NCBI GenBank assembly: GCA_963783695.1
Contig: CAWAOM010000006.1
Span: forward strand, 310,001 to 374,000
Origin: BM003 sp963783695
Lineage (GTDB): Bacteria > Pseudomonadota > Gammaproteobacteria > Steroidobacterales > BM003
Direction: 5' to 3'
Length of the DNA: 64,000 nt
Below, one piece after another: positions 24,945-33,871 of the stretch (position 1 is its first letter; every line of letters begins with the position of its first letter). A program made the translations under genes and the position numbers. The notes beneath the pieces are model-generated. The model was given only the letters and a program-made list of their open reading frames with translations, searched no databases and was not told the origin of the DNA.

Positions 24945-25898
24945 ATGAGGGAGCCACAAAAAACCGTCGCGCTGATTGGCGCGCGTGGCCATGTCGGCGC
25001 AGAGTTAATGCGTCTGCTGTTTGCCCATCCTGGCTTCGAACTGGTGCTGGTCAGCTCGCGCGAGTATGCCGGTCAGGCGGTCGCCGCGCATGTCGATGGC
25101 GCTCCGGACGGCTTGTTTTTCGCGGCAGCCACGGCGGCACAGGTCGCAGAGCGCGAACCTGACGTTTGCATACTGGCACTGCCAAACGGTCTGGCCGATT
25201 CGTGGGTCAGGGCGATCGATATGCGACAGCCCCAGACCGTGATTATTGACGTCTCGGCTGACTACCGCTTCGACCCGGGCTGGCATTACGGCCTGCCGGA
25301 ACTGCGCTCCACTCCGGCCCATACGACGCGCATTTCGAATCCGGGATGCTATGCCACGGCAATGCAACTGGCGATCGCGCCGGTGGCGAACATTGTCGCC
25401 AGCCCGCCACACTGCTTCGGTGTTTCCGGCTACAGTGGCGCGGGCACTTCACCGTCGCCGCGTAACGACCGCGCGCGTCTGCGCGACAACCTGATACCGT
25501 ACCAGCCAACAGGACACCTGCATGAGCGCGAAGTCAGTTTCCAGTTGCCGACCGCGGTGCGCTTTACTCCGCATGTTGCGTCTTTCTTTCGCGGCATCGC
25601 GATGACCGTCGGCATGGAACTGGACGATACCTACGAACTCGACGCAATAGTGCAACGTTACCGGGATGCCTATGCCGACGCGCCATTGCTGCGCGTGTCA
25701 CCGGCAATCCCGGAAGTCGCCGTCAATGCCGGACACCATCACGCCTGTGTCGGTGGCTTTCAGCTCGACGACTCCGGCCGTTATCTCGTGACATTTGCCA
25801 CGCTCGATAATCTGTTGAAAGGCGCGGCAACACAGGCGCTGCAAAACCTCAATCTGGCATGTGGTTTCGCCGAACTCGAGGGAATTCCCAATGACTGA
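24945..25898 (+). CDS. argC: N-acetyl-gamma-glutamyl-phosphate reductase
   Basis: ArgC reduces N-acetylglutamyl phosphate to the semialdehyde with NADPH. The 317-residue protein has GARGHVGAELMRLL for NADP binding, the catalytic Cys in ISNPGCYATAMQLA, and the active-site His region HTEREVSF-like (HLHEREVSFQ), then FTPHVASFFRGI. ATG 24945 is four bases after the argB-argA stop. The downstream argH start lies eight bases inside its 3' end. No argD aminotransferase is present in the window; it must be elsewhere. Confidence 0.94.
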   Translation: MREPQKTVALIGARGHVGAELMRLLFAHPGFELVLVSSREYAGQAVAAHVDGAPDGLFFAAATAAQVAEREPDVCILALPNGLADSWVRAIDMRQPQTVIIDVSADYRFDPGWHYGLPELRSTPAHTTRISNPGCYATAMQLAIAPVANIVASPPHCFGVSGYSGAGTSPSPRNDRARLRDNLIPYQPTGHLHEREVSFQLPTAVRFTPHVASFFRGIAMTVGMELDDTYELDAIVQRYRDAYADAPLLRVSPAIPEVAVNAGHHHACVGGFQLDDSGRYLVTFATLDNLLKGAATQALQNLNLACGFAELEGIPND

Positions 25899-27210
25899 TT
25901 TTCTGTGGCAGAAACCCGGCACCCGGATCGACGAGCGAATCATGCGGTTCATGGCCGGCGCTGACGTGGAACTCGATCGCCACCTGTTCCTGTACGATAT
26001 TCGCGCCTCGCGAGTGCACGCCGCCGGACTGGCGCGAATCAACGTCCTCAGCGAGACTGAGGCGGACGCGATCTGTACGGAACTCGATCGCCTCGCAACA
26101 CGTTTCGACGACGGCGACTTCGTCCTCGACCAGCGCTTCGAGGACGGCCACTCGGCAATCGAGGCATGGCTGACCGAGCATCTCGGCGATGTCGGCAAGA
26201 AAGTACATACCGGCCGCAGTCGCAACGACCAGGTTCTCGTCGCCAGCCGGTTGCTGCTGCGCGACAGCCTGGCGACGCTGGCCGATTTATGCGAACAAAC
26301 CGCGGGCGCGTGTCTCGAACAGGCCCATGGCAGCGGCGCTATGCCAATGCCCGGCTACACTCATCTGCAGCGCGCCGTCGTCTCATCCGTTGCCACCTGG
26401 TTTGCTGCGTTTGCCGAAGGCTTCATCGATAACGGCCGACTTGCGCTCGACTGCGCGCATTGGATCGATGCCAATCCACTCGGCACCGCGGCAGGGTTCG
26501 GCGTGAACCTGCCGCTCGACCGCGCGTTCGTGACGTCTGAGCTGGAATTCTCACGAACCCAGGTCAACCCGATCTACGCCCAAAACAGCCGCGGAAAATT
26601 TGAACTGCAGACGTTGACCGTGCTGGCTCAGTCACTGCTGGACGTGCGCCGCTATGCCTGGGATCTGTCGCTTTTCACGACCGCCGAATTTGGCTTCGTC
26701 AGCCTGCCGGATGCATTTACAACCGGCTCCTCGATCATGCCCAATAAGCGCAATCCCGATCTCGTCGAATTATTGCGGGCCAGTTACCCCACGGTGCAGG
26801 GCGCCATGACCGAATTGCAAAGCCTGTTGTCGCTACCCTCCGGCTATCACCGCGATCTGCAAAACACAAAGGGGCCTCTGATTCGTGCGCTCGTCCATGG
26901 TCTCGACGCAATGGCGCTGATGCCCGATCTCGTGCGCGCTACGAAATTCATTGCCGAGCGCCTCGAAGCTGCGCTGGAACCGTCGATGTATGCGACCGAC
27001 CGGGCCATCGAGATGACCGCATCGGGCATTCCCTTTCGCGACGCCTACCGCCGCGTTCGCGAGCAATACGACAGCCTCGCCGAATGCACCGCCGCCGACA
27101 GCATCGCCGCCCGGGTATCGCCCGGCGCCCCGGGGGACCTGCAACTCGGGGTTCTCGGCAAACGCCTCGAGGAGTTGCGCAAGATACGGCGCTCGGACAC
27201 GTCTTCATGA
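25891..27210 (+). CDS. argH: Argininosuccinate lyase
   Basis: ArgH releases arginine and fumarate. The 439-residue protein carries the fumarase/aspartase-superfamily signature GSSIMPNKRNPD near residue 287, with HTGRSRNDQ and PGYTHLQRAV for substrate binding. The start ATG 25891 overlaps argC by eight bases; the in-frame codons back to 25861 lie inside argC. Its stop overlaps the start of a hotdog thioesterase gene by four bases (ATGA), so that gene is part of the operon. Confidence 0.95.
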   Translation: MTDFLWQKPGTRIDERIMRFMAGADVELDRHLFLYDIRASRVHAAGLARINVLSETEADAICTELDRLATRFDDGDFVLDQRFEDGHSAIEAWLTEHLGDVGKKVHTGRSRNDQVLVASRLLLRDSLATLADLCEQTAGACLEQAHGSGAMPMPGYTHLQRAVVSSVATWFAAFAEGFIDNGRLALDCAHWIDANPLGTAAGFGVNLPLDRAFVTSELEFSRTQVNPIYAQNSRGKFELQTLTVLAQSLLDVRRYAWDLSLFTTAEFGFVSLPDAFTTGSSIMPNKRNPDLVELLRASYPTVQGAMTELQSLLSLPSGYHRDLQNTKGPLIRALVHGLDAMALMPDLVRATKFIAERLEAALEPSMYATDRAIEMTASGIPFRDAYRRVREQYDSLAECTAADSIAARVSPGAPGDLQLGVLGKRLEELRKIRRSDTSS

Positions 27211-27662
27211 CTACACCCGATGCCGCAACGAATAATTGCTTTGTCTGCGGCAGCCGCAACCCGATCGGTCTCGCTATCGAGTTCCGCATGGCCGACGGTG
27301 TGTGTCGGGCTGAGTTCACACCGGGCAGCAATCACATCGGCTGGGATAGCGTGGTTCACGGTGGCATCCTGTTCGCCGCGCTCGACGACGTAATGGCCAA
27401 TTGTCTGTACCTGCAGGGACTGCACGGTTTTACCGCCGCCTGCGATTTGCGCTTCCGCCACCCTGTCCAGGTCGGCGCCCGGCTGGCATTGAGCGGTTGG
27501 CCGCTGCGCCAGCGTGGGCGACTGGTCACGATGCGGGGACTTATCGAGGATGCGAGTGACGCCACCTTGTATGCCGAGTGCGAAGCACGCTTTATCATCC
27601 CGCGCGAAGCTGCCGCCAAAGCCGCCACACTGCTCGTCGGCACAGCGGGCATCGCGAGCTGA
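27207..27662 (+). CDS. PaaI-like hotdog thioesterase at the end of the arginine operon
   Basis: This 151-residue hotdog-fold protein is translationally coupled to argH (ATGA overlap). It opens with NNCFVCGSRNPIGLAIEF, a Cys-rich CFVCG-NP-GL motif of one PaaI subgroup, followed by GWDSVVHGGILFAALDDVMAN, where the HGG and Asp form the thioesterase site. The C-terminal AECEARFIIP closes the sheet. An acyl-CoA or acyl-ACP substrate is likely, but why it sits in the arginine operon is unclear; removing stray acetyl- or other acyl-CoA species is only speculation. Confidence 0.85.
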   Translation: MTTPDAATNNCFVCGSRNPIGLAIEFRMADGVCRAEFTPGSNHIGWDSVVHGGILFAALDDVMANCLYLQGLHGFTAACDLRFRHPVQVGARLALSGWPLRQRGRLVTMRGLIEDASDATLYAECEARFIIPREAAAKAATLLVGTAGIAS

Positions 27663-27677
27663 AGATGGCGCGGCAGT

Positions 27678-28160
27678 TCAGTCGAGACGTTGCCGCGACA
27701 GCGTGAAATGCTCCGGCGCGCGGTCGGACACAGCGGCAACGAAGCGCGCAAATAGCGGCCGGGCCGGCAGATGCACGAGATGACTGACACAACGGCAGTC
27801 GCTCGAACCGAATCCCGGCGCAGGCATTTGCGCGCCGGGCAGCGTGGCCGCGACTTCCGCCCATAGATGCTCGCGACGCGCCGGGTCGTGGCTGAACCAG
27901 AACTCTGTCATCGCCGTTTGACGGCGTAAATAGTCGATATGCCAGTGCAGTCGTTCGCCTGACCCAAGATGACGACGCAGTCGTGCGGACAGTCCGCCGG
28001 GGCCAAACGCGCTACCTGCATAGCCGGCCCAGCCGCAAGCGAGTCGTAACGTTCCAAGCGCACCGCATTCAAACTCAACCGCCTCATCGAGGCGATACCA
28101 GGCAAAGTAACTGCCCGTTCCGGCCGGCAGCCCCTGCGCATAACGAGACCTGGCGATCAC
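27678..28160 (-). CDS. GIY-YIG superfamily protein (DUF123)
   Basis: This 160-residue protein matches the DUF123 branch of the GIY-YIG nuclease fold. GTGSYFAWYRLDE supplies the first strand, CGWAGYAGSAFGPGGLSARLRRHL the Y--GSA-GPGGL-AR--RH core, and HWHIDYLRR the following strand. Near the C-terminus, APGFGSSDCRCVSHLVHL is the conserved FG-SDC-C-SHL zinc-binding segment. The start is GTG 28160. The family may be nucleases, but activity is unproven. It is the last gene of the minus-strand run beginning at gcvT and converges with the thioesterase gene, leaving only 15 bases between stops. Confidence 0.85.
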   Translation of the reverse strand: MIARSRYAQGLPAGTGSYFAWYRLDEAVEFECGALGTLRLACGWAGYAGSAFGPGGLSARLRRHLGSGERLHWHIDYLRRQTAMTEFWFSHDPARREHLWAEVAATLPGAQMPAPGFGSSDCRCVSHLVHLPARPLFARFVAAVSDRAPEHFTLSRQRLD

Positions 28161-28187
28161 CCGCCGCGGCGCATCGAGCCCTGACCG

Positions 28188-31052
28188 CTAGGGCGCATCA
28201 CCGCGCAAATCAATCAAACCGCCGGCCGTGGTCGGTGCGGCACCGATCGGGCTACGCCGCCATTCGTCATCGACCCGGCGCAATTCGTAAGCCGGCCAGT
28301 ATCTCTCATCGATCTTGAGCGTCAGCACTTCTATCTTATCGTTCCATGTCACTGTCTTGATACGCAGCGATTCACGATCCGCCTTATGACTGACCGCGGC
28401 AACAAACGCGTCAAGGTCAGGTGTCGGCTGACCGTCGATTTCCACAATCCGCCGTCCGGCCCAAAGACTGTAACGGCTGGCCGGCGAGCCATAGGCAAAA
28501 TACGCAACATAGACACCCTCGGGCAGAATGCCGCGCTGTGCCGGCAGCGCCCTGTGCGGCGCCTGCAGAACCGCGCCCGCCCAGTACACAATGCGATCGA
28601 CGCCATGACCGGTCAGGGTCGCGGTCTGCAGGGTTTCGCTAAGTTCCTCGCCATTGCGCCACAACGTGACCGTGACCTCGTCCTTTTGCACCCGGCGTTC
28701 CACCTCACGGTAGGTGTTAACGATCTCGCCGTCGATGGCCAGCAGGAGATCGCCGGGGCGCAACACCCCCGCAGCCGGAGAACCCGCCACCGTGCGCACG
28801 ACCTGCAAAGCCTGGCGCCGCTGCGGGCTGTGTTTCTCCAGGCTATTTATCCGTTCCGCCGGCACGCCGAGATCACGCACCGTCGCCAGGGGCAGCAGGC
28901 GCAATTCAGTTTCGAGCGAGTGCAGTTCGCGGCCTTCGCGAACGAGGCCCACCATTTCCTCTACGATGTCACCGGCGATCCCGAACGTTACCTGCTCCAG
29001 CTTCTTGTTGGGTCCCTCGTAGGCAAAACTCGACCAGGTAGCCATTACCCGGCCCTTGGAGTCGAGCAGAACGCCATCGACGTTGCCGGGCGCATTGACG
29101 ACCGCGATGGTCTCGAGGTTGGTATCGCGAAAACGCAACGTGCGCGACAACGGAAACCCGACCGCATCAACGGCCGCGACCTGGCTTTTCTGAATGAAAG
29201 GATTGCTATTGCCCTTGAGTCCCGCTACCCATATTTCGTCACCCTCCTCGGCAACTTCACGACTGAACACAGCCGTGCGGACCGGCGTGTCACCGATCAA
29301 CTCCGGGTTGTAGGAAATAACGGCGAGATTGTGCAACGGGTGGATGTATTCGACCCGACCCGGTACCTCGACGGTTCCGGCAAACGTAATTTGCACGTCT
29401 CCCATCGCGACCGGAACGGTATTGCGGTCGACGACGATAAGTCCACGCTCCGCATCGACCACCAGTCCGGTACCGTGATAGTGACGTTCCGACACACCCG
29501 AAATAATGTACGGCATGTCGAAGTTCACGAGCACCAGCGACGGTGCGATTTTCCGCGCCCGCGAGTCGCCGTTGGTAACGAAGTCAGTTGAGGCAGGCGC
29601 AGGAGGTGCCGCACTGCCCACTTCCGGCAGCGGCTCGCACGGCCAGTATCCCAGTTGATCATCGCGACGGCAGTAACGCGCCGGATACCACTGCCGGTCG
29701 ATATTGACGCTGCGCAGCTTTGTCGTCTGCGGATCATCGAAAGTGAAATAGCGGATGGTGGCCTGCTGTCCGTCCGCGAGCTCACGAACCTTGCCGACGA
29801 ACGTGTCCAGGTCCGGAACCGGCTGCCCATTCAGCTGCGCAATCACCGCACCACGCGGGATACCGGAAGCGCTGAACATATACCCCGGATTGGCCACGAA
29901 CACACCCATGGCCGGCATATTCAGATGGCGTGCCTGCTGATACGAAACGGTGTGCAGGACAGCATCGCTGATTTCCAGGTACGCCGCGGGCGTGATCGAA
30001 TGCAGATCGACGACATCGAGCGAGAAACCGAAACGCTCGCCGCCGCGTTGCACCTCTACCGTTACGTTGTCGCCGACCGAACTGTCGAGCAAAGACTCCA
30101 GCGCGGCGAACCGGGTAACCAGTTCACCATCGACCGCGATCAGGATATCGCCAGGTTCCAGCTGGCGTTGCGCCGGCGAGCCTGGAACGACCTGCTGCAC
30201 CACCAGCATGCCGGTCTGGTCCGGTTGAGCCGCACGGGCCCGCGCCTCGATGTCCTCACTCAGACCGAGGCGGCGCAACTCACCGTAAGAGGTGTGCGCA
30301 AATATTGTCATCAGCGTACCGCGGGTGACAATGCCGTCGCCGCGGACGATGTCTACCGCCCGCCGCACCCGCTCCAGGGGCAGGAAAAAACTCGATGCTG
30401 CCTGTGCGCTTCCGCCAGCATTCAACGCCACGGCATTGCCGTCGGCATCGACTACCGGGGACCCCGACGAACCGCCCGACGTCCCCGAGGCCGCCTGGAT
30501 ATAGAAGGTATTGAAATCGTTGTATTTCCCACGGCCATAATTGGGCGCGCCGCGATCCAGCTTGGCAATCGTGCCGGCCAGTATCGACAGCTGTTCACCG
30601 GCATCATTGCCGACAACCCGAATTTCCCGACCAACCTCAGCGCGGTCGGGTCGCAACGGAAACTCGTAGGGCTCGATGAATTTAAGCGCGGACGGGTCAA
30701 AACGATACAGCCCGAAATCGTGAACCGGATCTCTGTAGACCGGCTTCAGATCGACCTCTTCGTTGTTCAGAAAAACCGCCTGGGCAGTCACCGGGCCGGA
30801 GGTCACAACATGACGATTGGTCAGAATAAGGCCCTGCTCGCGGTCGACCACGAAACCGGTCGCCTGGGTCGTCTGATTCCACTCGGTGTCAAAGGCCCGC
30901 ACCCCGTCGACCTTAATGGAAACGACGCCGGTCGAAATTTCCTCGAGCGTACGCCGCCAGGCACCGGTTTCCTGGGCAAACCCGGCAGCGGCAAAAAACA
31001 GCAAAAAAAGCGTGGCAATCGGTCGCATCATGTCCCTTTGAGTAAAATTCAT
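28188..31052 (-). CDS. Tandem HtrA-like serine protease with four PDZ domains (Nma111/DEG7 type)
   Basis: This 954-residue protein begins with a signal peptide (TLFLLFFAAAGFAQ), so it is periplasmic. Protease unit 1 (about 35-255) has a complete triad: His81 in LTNRHVVTSG, Asp112 in PVHDFGLY, and Ser196 in GGSSGSPVV. Two PDZ domains follow (about 275-480). A second protease unit (about 545-750) is inactive by sequence: the His site reads VDRNTVPVAMGD, with no catalytic Ser motif. Two more PDZ domains complete it. This double layout, including VDRNTVP and YIHPLHNLAV, is that of yeast Nma111 and plant DEG7. ATG 31052 overlaps the preceding kinase stop and has AAGGGA nine bases upstream; ATG 31031 is an alternative. 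Confidence 0.88.
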   Translation of the reverse strand: MNFTQRDMMRPIATLFLLFFAAAGFAQETGAWRRTLEEISTGVVSIKVDGVRAFDTEWNQTTQATGFVVDREQGLILTNRHVVTSGPVTAQAVFLNNEEVDLKPVYRDPVHDFGLYRFDPSALKFIEPYEFPLRPDRAEVGREIRVVGNDAGEQLSILAGTIAKLDRGAPNYGRGKYNDFNTFYIQAASGTSGGSSGSPVVDADGNAVALNAGGSAQAASSFFLPLERVRRAVDIVRGDGIVTRGTLMTIFAHTSYGELRRLGLSEDIEARARAAQPDQTGMLVVQQVVPGSPAQRQLEPGDILIAVDGELVTRFAALESLLDSSVGDNVTVEVQRGGERFGFSLDVVDLHSITPAAYLEISDAVLHTVSYQQARHLNMPAMGVFVANPGYMFSASGIPRGAVIAQLNGQPVPDLDTFVGKVRELADGQQATIRYFTFDDPQTTKLRSVNIDRQWYPARYCRRDDQLGYWPCEPLPEVGSAAPPAPASTDFVTNGDSRARKIAPSLVLVNFDMPYIISGVSERHYHGTGLVVDAERGLIVVDRNTVPVAMGDVQITFAGTVEVPGRVEYIHPLHNLAVISYNPELIGDTPVRTAVFSREVAEEGDEIWVAGLKGNSNPFIQKSQVAAVDAVGFPLSRTLRFRDTNLETIAVVNAPGNVDGVLLDSKGRVMATWSSFAYEGPNKKLEQVTFGIAGDIVEEMVGLVREGRELHSLETELRLLPLATVRDLGVPAERINSLEKHSPQRRQALQVVRTVAGSPAAGVLRPGDLLLAIDGEIVNTYREVERRVQKDEVTVTLWRNGEELSETLQTATLTGHGVDRIVYWAGAVLQAPHRALPAQRGILPEGVYVAYFAYGSPASRYSLWAGRRIVEIDGQPTPDLDAFVAAVSHKADRESLRIKTVTWNDKIEVLTLKIDERYWPAYELRRVDDEWRRSPIGAAPTTAGGLIDLRGDAP

Positions 31053-31987
31053 ACGTGCAGTTCCCTTGCAAAACTCTTGCGGTAGCGTTCGCGGAATGCC
31101 TCGGGCGAAAACGTATGGTTCTGGGTCCCGTACGACTCTATCTTGATCGCCCCCATCAACGACGCGATCCGTCCGGTTGTTTCCCAGTCGCATTCGTTCA
31201 TAAGACCGAACAACAGCCCGGCGCGATAGGCATCGCCGCACCCGGTCGGGTCAAGCGCTTCCGCGATGGCTGCCGCCGGGATGTCGTGCCGGTTACCCTG
31301 CAAATACACCACCGAACCTTGATGGCCACGGGTGATCAGCAGCGCATCGACCCGTTCCGAAATCTGCGCCGGCGCGAGCCCGGTGCGTTGTGACAATAGT
31401 TCGCCCTCATAGTCGTTTACTGTGACCCACGTCGCGAGCTCGATGAATCGGCGCAACTCCGGGCCATTGAACATTGGCAGGCCCTGCCCCGGATCGAACA
31501 TAAATGGAATACCGGCATCGGCAAATTCCTCGGCGTGGGCGAGCATGCCGTCACGGCCATCCGGTGATAACAGACCCATAGTGATGCCGGCGTCGGTCGG
31601 TACGTGATTGAGTTCGGAACGATTCATCGCGCCGGGATGGAAAGCGGTTATCTGATTGTCATCCAGGTCAGTCGTGATATAGGCCTGGGCGGTAAACTCG
31701 TCATCGAGCCTGCGAATGAACCTGCGATCCACATCGCACCCCTTCATCCATTCCGCATAACTCGAAAAATCCTTGCCGACGGTCGCCATCGGATAGCCAT
31801 CGCCACCGAGTTGTTTCAGGTTGTAGGCAATATTTCCCGCACAACCGCCGAATTCGCGGCGCATCCGCGGTACCAGAAACGCCACATTCAGCATATGTAT
31901 CTTGTCCGCGAGGATGTGTTCGCTGAATCGTCCCGGAAAAACCATGATCGTGTCATACGCGACGGAGCCGCAGATTAGTGCCGTCAT
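31049..31987 (-). CDS. PfkB-family carbohydrate/nucleoside kinase
   Basis: This ribokinase-fold kinase of 312 residues has FGGCAGNIAYNLKQLGG as the N-terminal glycine-rich motif and DPTGCGDAYRAGLLFGL near residue 250 as the anion hole with the catalytic Asp. Overall it resembles adenosine-kinase-like PfkB members, but the substrate cannot be fixed; adenosine, inosine or a sugar are all possible. The gene lies 21 bases after dgkA and overlaps the HtrA-type gene by four bases (ATGA). Confidence 0.85.
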   Translation of the reverse strand: MTALICGSVAYDTIMVFPGRFSEHILADKIHMLNVAFLVPRMRREFGGCAGNIAYNLKQLGGDGYPMATVGKDFSSYAEWMKGCDVDRRFIRRLDDEFTAQAYITTDLDDNQITAFHPGAMNRSELNHVPTDAGITMGLLSPDGRDGMLAHAEEFADAGIPFMFDPGQGLPMFNGPELRRFIELATWVTVNDYEGELLSQRTGLAPAQISERVDALLITRGHQGSVVYLQGNRHDIPAAAIAEALDPTGCGDAYRAGLLFGLMNECDWETTGRIASLMGAIKIESYGTQNHTFSPEAFRERYRKSFARELHV

Positions 31988-32008
31988 TGGAATTCCTCTT
32001 TGGTGAGG

Positions 32009-32398
32009 CTAGAACAGAACGATAATGGCCCAGACCAGTCCGGCGAGAATCGTGGCAAACATTACCGACGTCGACGCAACATCTTTCGCCATACCGGACA
32101 AAGGGTCGATCTCCGTGCCGATGCGATCTACAACCACCTCGATGGCAGTGTTGAGCATCTCGACAATAAGAAGGATCAGCAAACTGGAAATCAGCAGGGC
32201 CCGCTCAACCTTGCTGACATCGAGCCAGAACGCGAGCGGAATCAGGATCATCGTAGCGATCGCTTCCATGCGGAAGGCTTCCTCGCTGCGAAAAATCGCC
32301 TTCAGACCACGCATCGAATTACGAATAGCCGAGAACAGCCGGGTCAGACCCCGATAATTATGGACTTCGGGCCTCACTGCTTCGCCTGTGGGTTCCAT
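32009..32398 (-). CDS. dgkA: Diacylglycerol kinase (DgkA)
   Basis: This 129-residue integral membrane kinase recycles diacylglycerol to phosphatidic acid. It shows the family features: an amphipathic N-terminus ending FRSEEAFRMEA, three hydrophobic segments (ATMILIPLAFWL, LLISSLLILLIVEML, MFATILAGLVWAIIVLF), and the catalytic block EMLNTAIEVVVDRI with GMAKDVAS. Its start overlaps gcvPB by 25 bases. Placement behind glycine-cleavage genes is unusual and may simply reflect operon extension. Confidence 0.93.
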   Translation of the reverse strand: MEPTGEAVRPEVHNYRGLTRLFSAIRNSMRGLKAIFRSEEAFRMEAIATMILIPLAFWLDVSKVERALLISSLLILLIVEMLNTAIEVVVDRIGTEIDPLSGMAKDVASTSVMFATILAGLVWAIIVLF

Positions 32399-33840
32399 GC
32401 AAGGTCGAGGTGGCGTGCCGCCCGGACATCGTCGAGACGGCGTACCGGGGTCGAGTAAGGCGCGCCCTTAAGCAGGTCCGGCTCGTTCTTCGCCTCTTCG
32501 CGTATTGCCGCCAACGCGTCGACAAAACCGTCGAGGTCTTCCTTGGCTTCGGTCTCGGTGGGCTCTATAAGCAGACACTCGGGAATCAGCAGCGGAAAAT
32601 AAGTCGTCGGCGCGTGATAACCATAATCGAGCAGACGCTTTGCAAAATCCATCGCGGTGACACCGAGTTCCCGCGCCTCGCTTTTCAACGTCACAATGAA
32701 CTCATGACTGGCGCGGCGGTCCGGTACGGCAAGGGTAAAGCCGGCCTTCTCCAGCCGCCGGGCCAGATAGTTGGCATTGAGCGTTGCAAATTCGCCAACC
32801 CGACGCATTCCGTCGCGCCCGAGCATCCGCATATAGACATAGGCCCGCAGCAATACCCCGGCATTGCCCATAAACGCCGAAAGCGGCCCGATCGTTGCGG
32901 GACGTTCGGATTCGCCAAGCCAGCGGAACCGGTCGTCTTTGCGCTCAACTATCGGGACCGGCAGATACGGCAACAGCCGTTCGCCGACACCGACCGCCCC
33001 GGAACCGGGGCCGCCACCACCATGCGGTGTGGAGAAGGTCTTGTGCAGATTCATATGAATCACATCGAAACCCATGTCGCCCGGCCGGGCCTTACCGAGA
33101 ATCGCGTTGAGATTGGCACCGTCGTAGTAAAGCAAGCCGCCGGCAGCATGAACGATTTCGGAGACCTCGACGATATGGCGCTCGAATACGCCGAGCGTCG
33201 AGGGGTTGGTCAGCATGATACCGGCCGTGCGCGGCCCGACTGCCGCCTTCAGCGCCTCGATATCGACATCGCCGTCCGCCAGCGTTGGCAACTCCTTGAC
33301 CTTGCACCCGCACATAACCGCGGTCGCCGGATTGGTGCCATGCGCGGCCTCCGGCACCAGAATTTCGTCGCGCTCATGATCGCCGCGGGCATGATGATAG
33401 GCCTTGATCATCGCAACTCCGGCAAACTCGCCCTGGGCGCCCGCCATCGGGGTCAGCGACACACCACGCATACCGGTGACGTCTTTCAACATCTCCTGCA
33501 ACTCCCACAGGATTTGCATAAAACCCTGACCATGACTGGCCGGCCCAAGCGGATGCCGCGACAAAAACTCGGGCAGCATGGCCAGTGTATTGCAGGCACG
33601 CGGGTTGTACTTCATGGTGCACGACCCGAGCGGGTAGAAGTGAGTATCAATGGAAAAGTTCTTTTGCGACACGCGGGTATAGTGGCGCACCGCCTGCAAT
33701 TCCGAAACGGCAGGCAACGCGGGCGGCGTCTCGCGGCGCAAATTCTCCGGAACGTCCGCGTCAGCCAGTTCCAGCGGCGCCTGCGCATAAGCACTGCGAC
33801 CATCACGGGAATACTCGAATATCAGTTTTGCGTCGCTCAT
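32374..33840 (-). CDS. gcvPB: Glycine dehydrogenase (decarboxylating) subunit 2
   Basis: This is the C-terminal half of split P-protein, the PLP-dependent glycine decarboxylase of the glycine cleavage system. The 488 residues contain the PLP lysine in NLHKTFSTPHGGGGPG, with FYPLGSCTMKYNPR and GAQGEFAGV also diagnostic. ATG 33840 gives the usual N-terminus; the frame runs 13 codons further without support. It pairs with gcvPA to form the active tetramer, yet tpx lies between the two genes. Confidence 0.95.
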   Translation of the reverse strand: MSDAKLIFEYSRDGRSAYAQAPLELADADVPENLRRETPPALPAVSELQAVRHYTRVSQKNFSIDTHFYPLGSCTMKYNPRACNTLAMLPEFLSRHPLGPASHGQGFMQILWELQEMLKDVTGMRGVSLTPMAGAQGEFAGVAMIKAYHHARGDHERDEILVPEAAHGTNPATAVMCGCKVKELPTLADGDVDIEALKAAVGPRTAGIMLTNPSTLGVFERHIVEVSEIVHAAGGLLYYDGANLNAILGKARPGDMGFDVIHMNLHKTFSTPHGGGGPGSGAVGVGERLLPYLPVPIVERKDDRFRWLGESERPATIGPLSAFMGNAGVLLRAYVYMRMLGRDGMRRVGEFATLNANYLARRLEKAGFTLAVPDRRASHEFIVTLKSEARELGVTAMDFAKRLLDYGYHAPTTYFPLLIPECLLIEPTETEAKEDLDGFVDALAAIREEAKNEPDLLKGAPYSTPVRRLDDVRAARHLDLAWNPQAKQ

Positions 33841-33871
33841 TTTATTTGCATCCTGATCGCCGGCCGCGGCC

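Noticed and set aside
29655..31085. 476-codon plus-strand ORF
   Set aside because: Antisense to the double HtrA gene; Arg/His-rich composition typical of reverse frames in GC-rich DNA.
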